A DNA stretch of 64,000 bases from Kluyvera sp046569695 (GTDB taxonomy: Bacteria > Pseudomonadota > Gammaproteobacteria > Enterobacterales > Enterobacteriaceae). The DNA is taken from positions 1-64,000 of the forward strand of contig NZ_JBKHUI010000013.1 in the NCBI RefSeq assembly GCF_046569695.1. The letters are read 5' to 3'. Below are positions 34,430 through 42,532 of the stretch, piece after piece; the first letter of the stretch is position 1; each line of letters begins with the position of its first letter. A program made the translations under genes and the position numbers. The notes under the pieces were generated by a model. It made no database searches, was not told the DNA's origin, and was given only the letters and a program-made list of their open reading frames with translations.

Positions 34430-35722
34430 ATGTCTGAAAAAGAAATGGCCAAAGTGAAGCCCGGAATTTTTGACAGATTTACTGATTCTGTTATGAAACT
34501 CTCCGATCCACTTGCTCGATTTAGCCAGATTCCAGCCGTAGCAGCAGTGCAGAATGGTCTAACAACCGTAATGCCGGTTATCATTATTGGTAGTTTATTT
34601 TTAATTGTCGCTATCTTCGGCATGCCAGTGTTGGGTAATAGCGGTCAGCCGTTGGTCCCATTATTAGTGCCCTATGTTCCGTTGTTGAACAGCGTAAACT
34701 CGATGACGCTTGGTTTTGTGGGGTTCTATGCAGCATTGACGATTTCCAGCAGCTACGGTGAACAGTTAGACCTGAATACAAAGCAGTGTGGTTTGATTGG
34801 TCTGTTGACGTTCCTGTTTATATCCTTCAAAGGGACAACCAACGGTACGCTGTCCGTTCAATATTTTGGTGCGCTGGGGCTGTTTGTCTCAATGGTTACC
34901 AGTCTTTGCTCTATTAAACTCTATAAGTTTTTACTGGATGCAAAGATTGTTATCAGACTGCCTGAGAGCGTGCCACCAAACGTTGGGAATGCCTTTACAG
35001 TACTGATCCCGCTGTTTGTCATTATCACCGTATCGTGGCTCATTCGCTCGGTACTGAACATTGACCTACCAGCATTCATGAGTAATTTTTTAACGCCGTT
35101 GCTGTCTGCTGCTGATAGCTTCGGTGTATTTACCATCATTATGCTGATCACTATGATCTTATGGTCAGTTGGACTTAACGGTCCAGCATTGCTGTCTGCC
35201 ATCACGACGCCAATCGTCACCGCATCGCTAGCCAGCAATGCCAAGGCGAAGTTAGACGGTGTGCCGCTGACACATATCTGGACTGAAACCTTTAACTTTA
35301 GCTATATCTGGATCGCGTCAATTTATCCGCTACTGTTCCTGATGCTGTTTTCCCGTTCTAAAGGTTATAAGGCAATTAGCATTGCCTCTATTCCAGCCGC
35401 AATGTTCAATATTATTGAACCTATTGTTTTTGGTTTACCAATGGCAATGAATATTTACCTGATGATTCCATTTATCATTTCCGGAACGTTGGGGTGCTCC
35501 GTTGCTTATCTGCTAACCGATATTGGCTTTATCTCTCGTACATTTGCTGGAGTTCCATGGGCAACGCCGCCGTTTATTAGCGGGATTCTCTCCACCGGGG
35601 ATTGGAAAGTTATTATCGTTCAGGCAATCGTGTTTGTCCTTGGTCTCGTTATTTACTTCCCGTTCTTCAGAATGTTTGAGAATGTTGAAAAAAGAAAGCA
35701 GTCTGATGCCGTTACTAAATAA
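34430..35722 (+). CDS. PTS cellobiose/chitobiose-type transporter IIC
   Basis: A 430-residue integral membrane permease of the lactose/N,N'-diacetylchitobiose PTS family (EIIC, CelB/ChbC-like). It begins with the amphipathic FDRFTDSVMKLSDPLARFSQIPAVAAVQNGL segment and then has about ten hydrophobic helices. The conserved GLNGPALLSAITTP and FNIIEPIVFGLPMAMN motifs (the latter around residues 320-340) bind sugar. AGGGAGG lies 4 bases before the ATG. The cognate IIB is three genes on at 36402; no IIA gene is present. It imports and phosphorylates a disaccharide or beta-glucoside. Confidence 0.93.
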   Translation: MSEKEMAKVKPGIFDRFTDSVMKLSDPLARFSQIPAVAAVQNGLTTVMPVIIIGSLFLIVAIFGMPVLGNSGQPLVPLLVPYVPLLNSVNSMTLGFVGFYAALTISSSYGEQLDLNTKQCGLIGLLTFLFISFKGTTNGTLSVQYFGALGLFVSMVTSLCSIKLYKFLLDAKIVIRLPESVPPNVGNAFTVLIPLFVIITVSWLIRSVLNIDLPAFMSNFLTPLLSAADSFGVFTIIMLITMILWSVGLNGPALLSAITTPIVTASLASNAKAKLDGVPLTHIWTETFNFSYIWIASIYPLLFLMLFSRSKGYKAISIASIPAAMFNIIEPIVFGLPMAMNIYLMIPFIISGTLGCSVAYLLTDIGFISRTFAGVPWATPPFISGILSTGDWKVIIVQAIVFVLGLVIYFPFFRMFENVEKRKQSDAVTK

Positions 35723-35733
35723 TAGGTAATATT

Positions 35734-36393
35734 ATGATAAAAATATCTCCGTCAATCATGTGCGCTGACCTCTCATATCTCGCTGATGAGATAAAAAGTC
35801 TGGAGGCGGCCGGTGCGGACTATTTCCATATTGATGTTATGGATGGCATTTTTGTTCCCAATTTTTCCCTGGGACTGCACGATTTACAGGCCGTGAAGAA
35901 GATGAGCAGGATTGAAACCGAAGTGCATCTGATGATTAGCCAACCACAGGATTATATTCAACTTTTTGCTGATGCCGGTGCTGATATTATTTATGTGCAC
36001 CCTGAAGCCTGCACACATCTTCATCGCACGTTAATGAAAATTAAGTTATGCGGTAAAAAAGTGGGGGTAGCGCTGAATCCGGGGACGTCTATCTCAGTAA
36101 TCGAAGAGGTCATGGATATTATAGACTATGTGCTGGTGATGTCCGTTGATCCTGGCTTTGCCGGGCAGACGTTTATCCCTGGCGCTATCGATAAAATCGC
36201 CAGACTGAGCGAGGGTATTTCTTTAGGGACACGTGATATTAAAATTTCGGTTGATGGAGCAATTAGCTTGTCTACCATCCCGCCGCTTTATGAAGCTGGT
36301 GCTCGGATTTTTGTCGCAGGCACCTCAGGACTATTTCGCGATGATGTTGATTATTCAACAGCAATCGAAAATATGAAAAATTGTCATCAATAG
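35734..36393 (+). CDS. Ribulose/allulose-phosphate 3-epimerase family protein
   Basis: A 219-residue TIM barrel of the ribulose-phosphate 3-epimerase family. The metal/catalytic motifs are HIDVMDG (His, Asp), EVHLMI, MSVDPGFAGQ and ISVDGAI, and the phosphate site ends in VAGTSGLF. The GTSGLF end and overall pattern resemble AlsE (allulose-6-phosphate epimerase) at least as much as Rpe, so it could act on hexulose or pentulose phosphates. It sits 11 bases after the IIC gene and 8 before IIB. In this operon it could convert an unusual ketose-6-phosphate to fructose-6-phosphate. The substrate is inferred only. Confidence 0.85.
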   Translation: MIKISPSIMCADLSYLADEIKSLEAAGADYFHIDVMDGIFVPNFSLGLHDLQAVKKMSRIETEVHLMISQPQDYIQLFADAGADIIYVHPEACTHLHRTLMKIKLCGKKVGVALNPGTSISVIEEVMDIIDYVLVMSVDPGFAGQTFIPGAIDKIARLSEGISLGTRDIKISVDGAISLSTIPPLYEAGARIFVAGTSGLFRDDVDYSTAIENMKNCHQ

Positions 36394-36401
36394 GTAGCGC
36401 T

Positions 36402-36719
36402 ATGTACAATATTCTTCTTTGTTGTTCCGCTGGAATGTCCACCAGCCTGTTAGTCACGAAAATGAAAAAATATGCGGAATCCATTGACGTTGAAGCGACA
36501 ATATGGGCAATTTCAGTCAATGATATTGAATCAACGTTAAAACAAAGTGCCGTTGATGTTATTCTACTTGGCCCACAGGCGAGATATAAACTAAGCACTA
36601 CTAAGGCAATCTGTGCAGAATATAGTATTGATTGTGATGTAATCAATATGAGTGATTATGGTGTGATGAATGGTGAGAATGTATTTAAGCATGCATTAAC
36701 GCTAATAAAGCATGATTGA
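36402..36719 (+). CDS. PTS cellobiose/lactose-type IIB protein
   Basis: A 105-residue cytoplasmic IIB component. The phosphorylated cysteine is in the N-terminal P-loop CSAGMSTSLL, typical of the lactose/chitobiose family, here preceded by a second cysteine. The frame could extend seven codons upstream into the epimerase gene, but MYNILLCCSAG is the standard start. It accepts phosphate from a IIA protein that is not encoded in the window and passes it to the sugar on IIC. It is the last gene of the operon, followed by a terminator. Confidence 0.92.
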   Translation: MYNILLCCSAGMSTSLLVTKMKKYAESIDVEATIWAISVNDIESTLKQSAVDVILLGPQARYKLSTTKAICAEYSIDCDVINMSDYGVMNGENVFKHALTLIKHD

Positions 36720-36733
36720 TTCTCGGTTTGGGT

Positions 36734-36765
36734 GTGATGTCAGGTGATACCTGGCATCACGTTTT
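36734..36765. terminator. Bidirectional terminator between PTS operon and GntR gene
   Basis: A 12-bp stem (36734-36745 with 36749-36760, one G-T pair) with loop GAT, followed by GTTTT, between two convergent units. Confidence 0.85.
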
Positions 36766-37504
36766 ACACTAGTAATTCAATTTTGAATTTATGGCTGCTG
36801 CCTTTATAGCGAGCAATAGAGTATTCAACTGGAGTATTCTTAACATCATAACCCGTGGTGACTGATAGCAGCAGCGGAGATTTTCTCGGCACTTCCATTA
36901 AGAGCGAATCTTTTGTTTCCGCCGCGATGGCGGAGATCAGACGTTCTACGCGCACGACAGGGTTTTTTAACTCCTTCATTTTGTCATATAAGGAGTTGTT
37001 CTCCATATCAACCTTGATAAGGCCGCTATAGATTGCAGCCGGTAACCATGATTCAATGTAAAGGACGGGTTTCTGGTCGATATAGCGAACCCGCTCCAGA
37101 TATACTGCACTCTTGCAGCCAAGAATGTTCGCAACAGTTTCATCATTTTCTACTAAAGATAATGATAATACCTTTGTGACGGGTTGTTGGCCCTGATCAA
37201 CCATTTCATGATAGAAACTTTCGAGTTTACTGAGATAGTTATTATAAATTTTGGGGGTCGTAACGCAGGTTCCTTTCGCTCTTTTCCTTTCCAGATATCC
37301 GGCCGCTGAAAGCTCATTTAATGCTTGCCTTACCGTGGGTCTGCTGACATCCAGGAGTTTTGACAATTCATCTTCTGGAGGGAGCATATCGCCTTCAATT
37401 AATTGTCCATTTTTAATATTGTCTTCGATGAAAGTCTTTATCTGAAAATAAAGTGGAATGGCAATATGTTTATTGATTATTCTTTTATTAAATATCTTTT
37501 TCAT
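36764..37504 (-). CDS. GntR-family regulator (HutC/UTRA type)
   Basis: A 246-residue regulator. It has an N-terminal winged helix (PLYFQIKTFIEDNIKNGQL, then LLDVSRPTVRQALNELSAAGYLERKRAKGT, about residues 15-80) and a UTRA ligand domain. The UTRA part shows YLERVRYIDQKPVLYIESWLP and ends with PVEYSIARYKGSSHKFKIEL. UTRA regulators of PTS operons usually sense the phosphorylated sugar. It is convergent with the sugar operon and presumably represses it. ATGs lie at 37510 and 37504; AGGT abuts the first, so the second is preferred. Confidence 0.9.
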   Translation of the reverse strand: MKKIFNKRIINKHIAIPLYFQIKTFIEDNIKNGQLIEGDMLPPEDELSKLLDVSRPTVRQALNELSAAGYLERKRAKGTCVTTPKIYNNYLSKLESFYHEMVDQGQQPVTKVLSLSLVENDETVANILGCKSAVYLERVRYIDQKPVLYIESWLPAAIYSGLIKVDMENNSLYDKMKELKNPVVRVERLISAIAAETKDSLLMEVPRKSPLLLSVTTGYDVKNTPVEYSIARYKGSSHKFKIELLV

Positions 37505-37786
37505 TATCATACCTGCATTGAAATGCGATCCGCTGATTAATACTGATGCCCAAGTTTAATTATTACAAAAATGGATAATACACGAAATAGCGTGACGAGT
37601 AACATCTAAAAAAAATTATTAATCATAAACATTCATGCAATTTATATTTCTATTTATATATATTCAATTTATAGATAATTAACTGGCTTGATGTGGGTAG
37701 AGATAAAGTTATACACGAAAAAAGTAGATCTGGATCACACTTCTGCGCTATACAAAGATCCCGGCCCAGAGAAAGAGGTGCTAGCC

Positions 37787-38197
37787 ATGACGTCACTATC
37801 TCGTCCCCGCGTGGAATTTATCTCCACCATTCTGCAGACCGTGCTGAACCTGGGTCTGCTCAGTCTTGGCCTGATCCTGGTCGTTTTCCTCGGTAAAGAG
37901 ACGCTGCATCTGGCGGACGTGCTGTTCGCCCCCGAAAGCACCAGCAAGTACGAGCTGGTGGAAGGGCTGGTGGTCTATTTCCTCTATTTTGAATTTATCG
38001 CCTTGATTGTGAAGTACTTCCAGTCAGGCTTTCACTTTCCCCTGCGCTATTTTGTCTACATCGGCATTACGGCGATTGTGCGGCTGATTATCGTCGACCA
38101 TAAATCACCGCTGGACGTGCTGATTTACTCCGCCGCTATTCTGCTGCTGGTGATTACGCTGTGGCTGTGTAACTCGAAGCGGCTTAAACGAGAATAA
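37787..38197 (+). CDS. psiE: Phosphate-starvation-inducible protein PsiE
   Basis: A 136-residue inner-membrane protein nearly identical to E. coli PsiE. It has four hydrophobic segments (FISTILQTVLNLGLLSLGLILVV, VVYFLYFEFIALIV, YFVYIGITAIVRLIIV, VLIYSAAILLLVITLWLC) and a basic C-terminus. Its function is unknown beyond induction by phosphate starvation in E. coli. The frame is open for 33 codons upstream, but GAGG is placed 8 bases before the ATG at 37787, which gives the family length. In K-12 xylE lies between psiE and malG; here only repeats do. Confidence 0.95.
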   Translation: MTSLSRPRVEFISTILQTVLNLGLLSLGLILVVFLGKETLHLADVLFAPESTSKYELVEGLVVYFLYFEFIALIVKYFQSGFHFPLRYFVYIGITAIVRLIIVDHKSPLDVLIYSAAILLLVITLWLCNSKRLKRE

Positions 38198-38209
38198 TCA
38201 GCGCTGGAT

Positions 38210-38284
38210 TGCCCGATGGCGCTGCGCTTATCGGACCTACAAATACCAGGCCCTGTAGCCCGGCCAAGCGAAGCGCCGCCGGGA
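38210..38284. repeat. REP unit and second-family repeat after psiE
   Basis: TGCCCGATGGCGCTG...GGACCTACA (38210-38241) and TGTAGCCCGGCC...CGCCGGGA (38254-38284), between convergent psiE and malG. Confidence 0.85.
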
Positions 38285-38306
38285 ATGGCTCGGAGCTACC
38301 TGCGAC

Positions 38307-38333
38307 AAAAAAAAGGGCGCTCCGAAGAGCGCC
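38307..38333 (-). terminator. Terminator of malEFG
   Basis: A 7-bp stem GGCGCTC/GAGCGCC with a CGAA loop and an eight-A run on its left, giving a U tract for minus-strand transcripts, 64 bases beyond malG. Confidence 0.9.
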
Positions 38334-38396
38334 AAACAGTCACAAGTTAGGGTACGTTCAAGTTGAGGATAATAGCAGTGGCATTGCTGATGAAAA

Positions 38397-39287
38397 TTAG
38401 CCCTTCACGCCCCCGGCCGTCAGGCCATTCACCAGCCAGCGCTGCGCCAGCAGGAAGACCACGGTAATCGGGATAGCGGAAAGTACGGCCGCCGCGGCAA
38501 AGTCGCCCCACAGGTAGTTTTGCGGGTTGAGGTATTGCTGCATACCAACGGCCAGGGTGTAGCTGTTCACATCACGCAGCAGCAGTGATGCAACCGGAAC
38601 TTCGGTGATAGCGGCGATAAACGACAGGATAAACACCACCGCCAGAATCGGTACCGACAGCGGCAGCAGAACCAGACGGAACGCCTGCCAAGGGGTTGCG
38701 CCATCCAGCGCCGCCGCTTCTTCCAGAGAACCATCAATCGTTTCGAAATAGCCTTTAATCGTCCAGACGTGCAGCGCGATACCGCCGAGGTAGGCGAAGA
38801 TCACCCCGCCGTGGGTGTTCAGGCCGATAAACGGAATGTACTGGCCCAGACGGTCAAACAACGCGTACAGGGCAACCAGCGACAGCACCGCTGGGAACAT
38901 CTGGAAAATCAGCATCCCTTTGAGCAGTGTGGCTTTGCCCGGGAAGCGCATGCGGGCAAATGCATAGGCGCAGGTAGTGGAGAGCGTCACGATACCAATC
39001 GCGGTGATACCGGCGATTTTCACCGAGTTCCACAGCCACAACAGGACCGGGAACGGCGGCGGCGTCACGCGGCCGTCCGCATGTTCAACGCTAAAGCCCA
39101 GCGCCAGCTTCCAGTGCTCCCAGGAGATGTTCTCCGGGATCAGGCTGCCGGTGGCGAAGTTACCTTCGCGCAGCGAAATGGCGATAACCATCAGCAGCGG
39201 GAACATAATCGCCGCAATGAAAACGAGCAGCAGAAGGTGCGTGGTAAAGAGACGCAGTTTCTGAGATTTGGGTTGTACCATAGCCAT
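38397..39287 (-). CDS. malG: Maltose ABC transporter permease MalG
   Basis: A 296-residue inner-membrane permease of the maltose/maltodextrin ABC importer MalFGK2, with six transmembrane segments. The EAA loop that contacts MalK is EEAAALDGATPWQAFRLVLLP (about residues 190-210). The length matches E. coli when the ATG at 39287 (MAMVQPKSQK) is used; seven further codons upstream are open but lack family support. It is last in the minus-strand operon malE-malF-malG, 13 bases after malF. Confidence 0.98.
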   Translation of the reverse strand: MAMVQPKSQKLRLFTTHLLLLVFIAAIMFPLLMVIAISLREGNFATGSLIPENISWEHWKLALGFSVEHADGRVTPPPFPVLLWLWNSVKIAGITAIGIVTLSTTCAYAFARMRFPGKATLLKGMLIFQMFPAVLSLVALYALFDRLGQYIPFIGLNTHGGVIFAYLGGIALHVWTIKGYFETIDGSLEEAAALDGATPWQAFRLVLLPLSVPILAVVFILSFIAAITEVPVASLLLRDVNSYTLAVGMQQYLNPQNYLWGDFAAAAVLSAIPITVVFLLAQRWLVNGLTAGGVKG

Positions 39288-39300
39288 GTTCGAGTCTCCC

Positions 39301-40845
39301 TTAATCAAACTTCATGCGCGTGGCTTTCAGGTTCACTATCGCAAGCGCACCGACCAGCAGGAAGATAAGCGTCGCAATCGCTGCCGCCAGACCGAAGTCC
39401 TGGCCGCCGCCGCCTTCAAAGGCGATACGGTAGGTATAGCTCACCAGCAGGTCGGTATAGCCGGCTGGCGTGGTGGTGCCGAGACGGTCCGGTCCGCCGT
39501 TGGTCAACAGCTGAATCAGCACGAAGTTGTTAAAGTTAAAGGCGAAGCTGGCGATCATCAGCGGCGTCAGCGGCTTAATCAGCAGCGGTAACGTAATCTT
39601 AAAGAAGTTCTGGAACGGGCCCGCGCCATCCATTGCCGAGGCTTCATACAGGTCATCCGGAATTGCCTTCAGCAGGCCCATGCACAGGATCATCATGTAC
39701 GGGTAGCCGAGCCAGGTGTTGACGATCACAATCATCGAACGCGCGGTGGTTGGGTCGCTAAACCAGGCCGGTTTGATACCGAACAGCGCGCTCAGCATCA
39801 TGTTGATTTCACCAAAGCTCTGGTTGAACAGCCCTTTGAAAATCAGAATCGAGATAAACGACGGTACGGCGTACGGCAGAATCAACAGCACGCGGTAGAT
39901 GGCCTTGCCCTTCAGCGATTCCCACTGTACAAGGCAGGCCAGCACCATGCCGACGGCGACGGTCAGGATCACGGTCAGCACCGAGAAGACCACCGTCCAG
40001 ACGAAGATAGCGAAGAACGGCTTCTGGATGCCTTCGTCGGTAAAGACGCGGGTGAAGTTGTCCCAGCCAATACCGACGGTATAGCCCGGGCTCAGCTTCT
40101 CATCGCCCCAGGAACCATCGGCATTCACCGTCTGGTAGAAACCGACGTCGTTGTTAGGACGGTATTTCACGCCGCTCTGGTTGTTGGTCAGCAGGCCATC
40201 ATCGGCCAGAGTGTAGAGCGGCTGGGTGCCGGAGAACTGGCGCAACGAGCTCATGGTGACTTTGCTTTCATCCGGCAGCACGGCGGTCAGCTGGTTCAGC
40301 GCCTGACGGTTTTGGGTGATCACGCGAAGCTGCGCACGCTCGCCGGTCGGCAGCGCTTCCGTCTCTTTCAACTGCAGCTTCTGCTCGCCGCCAATCTTAA
40401 AGCTGTCGGAGAGATAATTTTTGCCGCTCTCGCCGTCGGTGAGGGCCAGTTGCCACTCATCACCCGCCGGGAACAGGCTGAAGTTGTAGGTTTTGCCCGC
40501 CTGATAAGAACGATCCATCAGCACCTGCTGGGCGCGTTCGAAGGTGAGCTGGTTGGTGCTGCTGTAGTTGGTAAAGGCGATGGCGATGGTACAGATCAGT
40601 GGGAAGAGGACGAACAGCCCCATCCCGGCCATGCCAGGGTAAACGTAGCGCCAGGCGTAGGTTTTACGGTTGGCGAAAATATACAGGCCCGCTGAGCTTA
40701 AGATCAGCGTCATGATGGCGAACAGGTACTCCCCTTGTGCGTACATTAAAACTACAAGGTAACCCACCAGCAGGCCCAGCAGACCAATCACTGACCACTT
40801 CAGCGTGTCGCTTTGCCACCAATGTTTCTTTTTAATGACATCCAT
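39301..40845 (-). CDS. malF: Maltose ABC transporter permease MalF
   Basis: A 514-residue permease that pairs with MalG. The family's eight transmembrane segments and the large periplasmic loop P2 (about residues 95-275, between FTNYSSTNQLTFERAQQV and GIGWDNFTRVF) are present. The EAA loop is YEASAMDGAGPFQNFFKITLP. The length equals E. coli MalF. Between malE and malF lies a long inverted repeat (40877-40961) that probably reduces malFG expression relative to malE. Confidence 0.98.
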   Translation of the reverse strand: MDVIKKKHWWQSDTLKWSVIGLLGLLVGYLVVLMYAQGEYLFAIMTLILSSAGLYIFANRKTYAWRYVYPGMAGMGLFVLFPLICTIAIAFTNYSSTNQLTFERAQQVLMDRSYQAGKTYNFSLFPAGDEWQLALTDGESGKNYLSDSFKIGGEQKLQLKETEALPTGERAQLRVITQNRQALNQLTAVLPDESKVTMSSLRQFSGTQPLYTLADDGLLTNNQSGVKYRPNNDVGFYQTVNADGSWGDEKLSPGYTVGIGWDNFTRVFTDEGIQKPFFAIFVWTVVFSVLTVILTVAVGMVLACLVQWESLKGKAIYRVLLILPYAVPSFISILIFKGLFNQSFGEINMMLSALFGIKPAWFSDPTTARSMIVIVNTWLGYPYMMILCMGLLKAIPDDLYEASAMDGAGPFQNFFKITLPLLIKPLTPLMIASFAFNFNNFVLIQLLTNGGPDRLGTTTPAGYTDLLVSYTYRIAFEGGGGQDFGLAAAIATLIFLLVGALAIVNLKATRMKFD

Positions 40846-40876
40846 GGGGATATTCCTCTACAGCGTTTGAGCTTTT

Positions 40877-40961
40877 CTCCCTCTCCTGGGGGAGAGGGTC
40901 GGGGTGAGGGCGGATGTTGCAACACAACCCTCACCCTAACCCTCTCCCTGAGGGAGAGGGG
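40877..40961. repeat. Inverted pair of CCCTCTCC repeats between malE and malF
   Basis: Two copies of a self-complementary element, one CTCCCTCTCCTGGGGGAGAG... (40877-40910) and one in opposite orientation (...CCCTGAGGGAGAGGGG, 40928-40961). They can fold separately or with each other into one long stem. In E. coli REP units sit in this gap and protect malE mRNA. Here a different repeat family holds that place. Confidence 0.88.
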
Positions 40962-40970
40962 ATAAAAACA

Positions 40971-42161
40971 TTACTTGGTGATACGACCCTGCGCGTCCTT
41001 CAGCGCAGCATCGACGGTCTGACGACCGCTAGCGGCGTTGATGACCGCGGTACGAACGGCATACCAGAAAGCGGACATCTGTGGGATGTTCGGCATGATT
41101 TCGCCTTTCTGGGCGTTATCCATGGTGGCCGCGATGCGTGGGTCTTTCGCTAAGGTATCCTGGAAGGATTTCAGCGCAACGGCGCCCAGCGGTTTGTCCT
41201 TGTTCACTTCTTCCAGACCCTGGTCGGTCAGCAGGTAGTTTTCGAGGAACTCTTTCGCCAGCTCTTTGTTCGGGCTTGCCGCGTTGATACCGGCGCTCAG
41301 TACGCCAACGAACGGTTTAGACGGCTTGCCTTTGAAGGTTGGCAGCAGCGTGACGCCGTAGTTAACTTTGCTCTTGTCGATGTTGGACCACGCCCACGGA
41401 CCGTTGATGGTCATCGCCGTTTCGCCCTTGTTGAAGGCCGCTTCTGCGATGGAGTAGTCGGTATCCGCATTCATGTGTTTATTCTTGATAAGGTCAACCA
41501 GGAAGGTCAGGCCCGCTTTCGCGCCAGCGTTGTCCACGCCCACGTCTTTCACGTCATATTTGCCGTTTTCAAACTTGAACGCGTAACCACCGTCGGCAGC
41601 AATCAGCGGCCAGGTGAAGTACGGCTCTTGCAGGTTGAACATCAACGCAGATTTGCCTTTCGCTTTCAGCGTCTTATCCAGCGCCGGGATCTCTTCCCAG
41701 GTTTTCGGTGGATTTGGCACGAGGTCTTTGTTGTAAATCAGCGACAGCGCTTCAACCGCGATTGGGTAAGCGATCAGCTTGCCGTTGTAGCGAACGGCAT
41801 CCCAGGTGAACGGGTAGAGCTTGTCCTGGAACGCTTTGTCCGGGGTGACTTCTGCCAGCAGGCCAGACTGTGCGTAGCCGCCAAAGCGGTCATGTGCCCA
41901 GAAGATGATGTCCGGGCCATCGCCGGTCGCTGCCACCTGCGGGAATTTTTCTTCCAGTTTATCTGGGTGTTCTACGGTGACTTTAATCCCCGTGTCTTTC
42001 TCAAATTTCTTACCTACCTCGGCCAGGCCGTTATAGCCTTTGTCGCCGTTGATCCAGATAACCAGTTTTCCCTCTTCAATTTTTGCCAGGGCTGAGGCGG
42101 AAAACATCATCGTGGTCAATGCGGACAGCGCGAGGATGCGAGCGCCAGTTTTAATTTTCAT
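40971..42161 (-). CDS. malE: Maltose/maltodextrin-binding protein MalE
   Basis: Periplasmic substrate-binding protein of the maltose importer, also a chemotaxis ligand for Tar. It has 396 residues as in E. coli, with signal peptide MKIKTGARILALSALTTMMFSASALA and mature start KIEEGKLVIWINGDKGYNGLAEVGKKFE. Maltose-contacting residues recur (WAHDRFGGYAQ, EPYFTWPL, NGPWAW). Thirteen open codons upstream precede the family ATG and are rejected. It is first gene of malEFG, divergent from malK. Confidence 0.98.
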   Translation of the reverse strand: MKIKTGARILALSALTTMMFSASALAKIEEGKLVIWINGDKGYNGLAEVGKKFEKDTGIKVTVEHPDKLEEKFPQVAATGDGPDIIFWAHDRFGGYAQSGLLAEVTPDKAFQDKLYPFTWDAVRYNGKLIAYPIAVEALSLIYNKDLVPNPPKTWEEIPALDKTLKAKGKSALMFNLQEPYFTWPLIAADGGYAFKFENGKYDVKDVGVDNAGAKAGLTFLVDLIKNKHMNADTDYSIAEAAFNKGETAMTINGPWAWSNIDKSKVNYGVTLLPTFKGKPSKPFVGVLSAGINAASPNKELAKEFLENYLLTDQGLEEVNKDKPLGAVALKSFQDTLAKDPRIAATMDNAQKGEIMPNIPQMSAFWYAVRTAVINAASGRQTVDAALKDAQGRITK

Positions 42162-42240
42162 ATATCCCGTCCTTTCCAGGTTATGTACTTGTGGATACAC
42201 AGAGGTGGTTTAACGTCGATGAGTTTCCTTTTTTAGCAAC

Positions 42241-42450
42241 CCCTTTCCATCCTCCTGGAGTCTACGCCCTGGGGGTCTGTAGTGTGATCTCCGTAACATA
42301 AATCCCCGTTATGCGTCTTGGCGCACAAAAAAAAGCGCCGTTTTTTGTAGGCCCCATCACGATTTTCGTTTTGATGAGATGTCATCGGGGGCAGAGCGCG
42401 CCTTCTCATCCTCCCGTCTCCTCCCCCATAAAAAACCGGGGGGGTGGAGG
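42241..42450. promoter_or_regulatory. Divergent malE/malK control region with MalT and CRP sites
   Basis: The 371-base gap between malE and malK carries G-rich blocks resembling the MalT box GGGGA(T/G)GAGG. One is on the plus strand, GGGGTGGAGG (42441-42450); minus-strand blocks lie within 42401-42427 and 42247-42256. A CRP-like site, TGTGATCTCCGTAACA, is at 42283-42298. In E. coli both promoters depend on one nucleoprotein complex of MalT and CRP, so shared control is expected. Individual boxes are tentative. Confidence 0.65.
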
Positions 42451-42532
42451 ATTCACCAAGTTGATGTGTACGGCATAGTCAGCCCATCTTGAATGTTTCT
42501 GTTGGTGACAAGTTGTAACGAGGGAGAAGGGC

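Noticed and set aside
40877..40961. Terminator separating malE from malFG
   Set aside because: The stems lack a T tract on the minus strand and malF and malG have no promoter of their own that I can see; interpreted as an mRNA-stabilising repeat.
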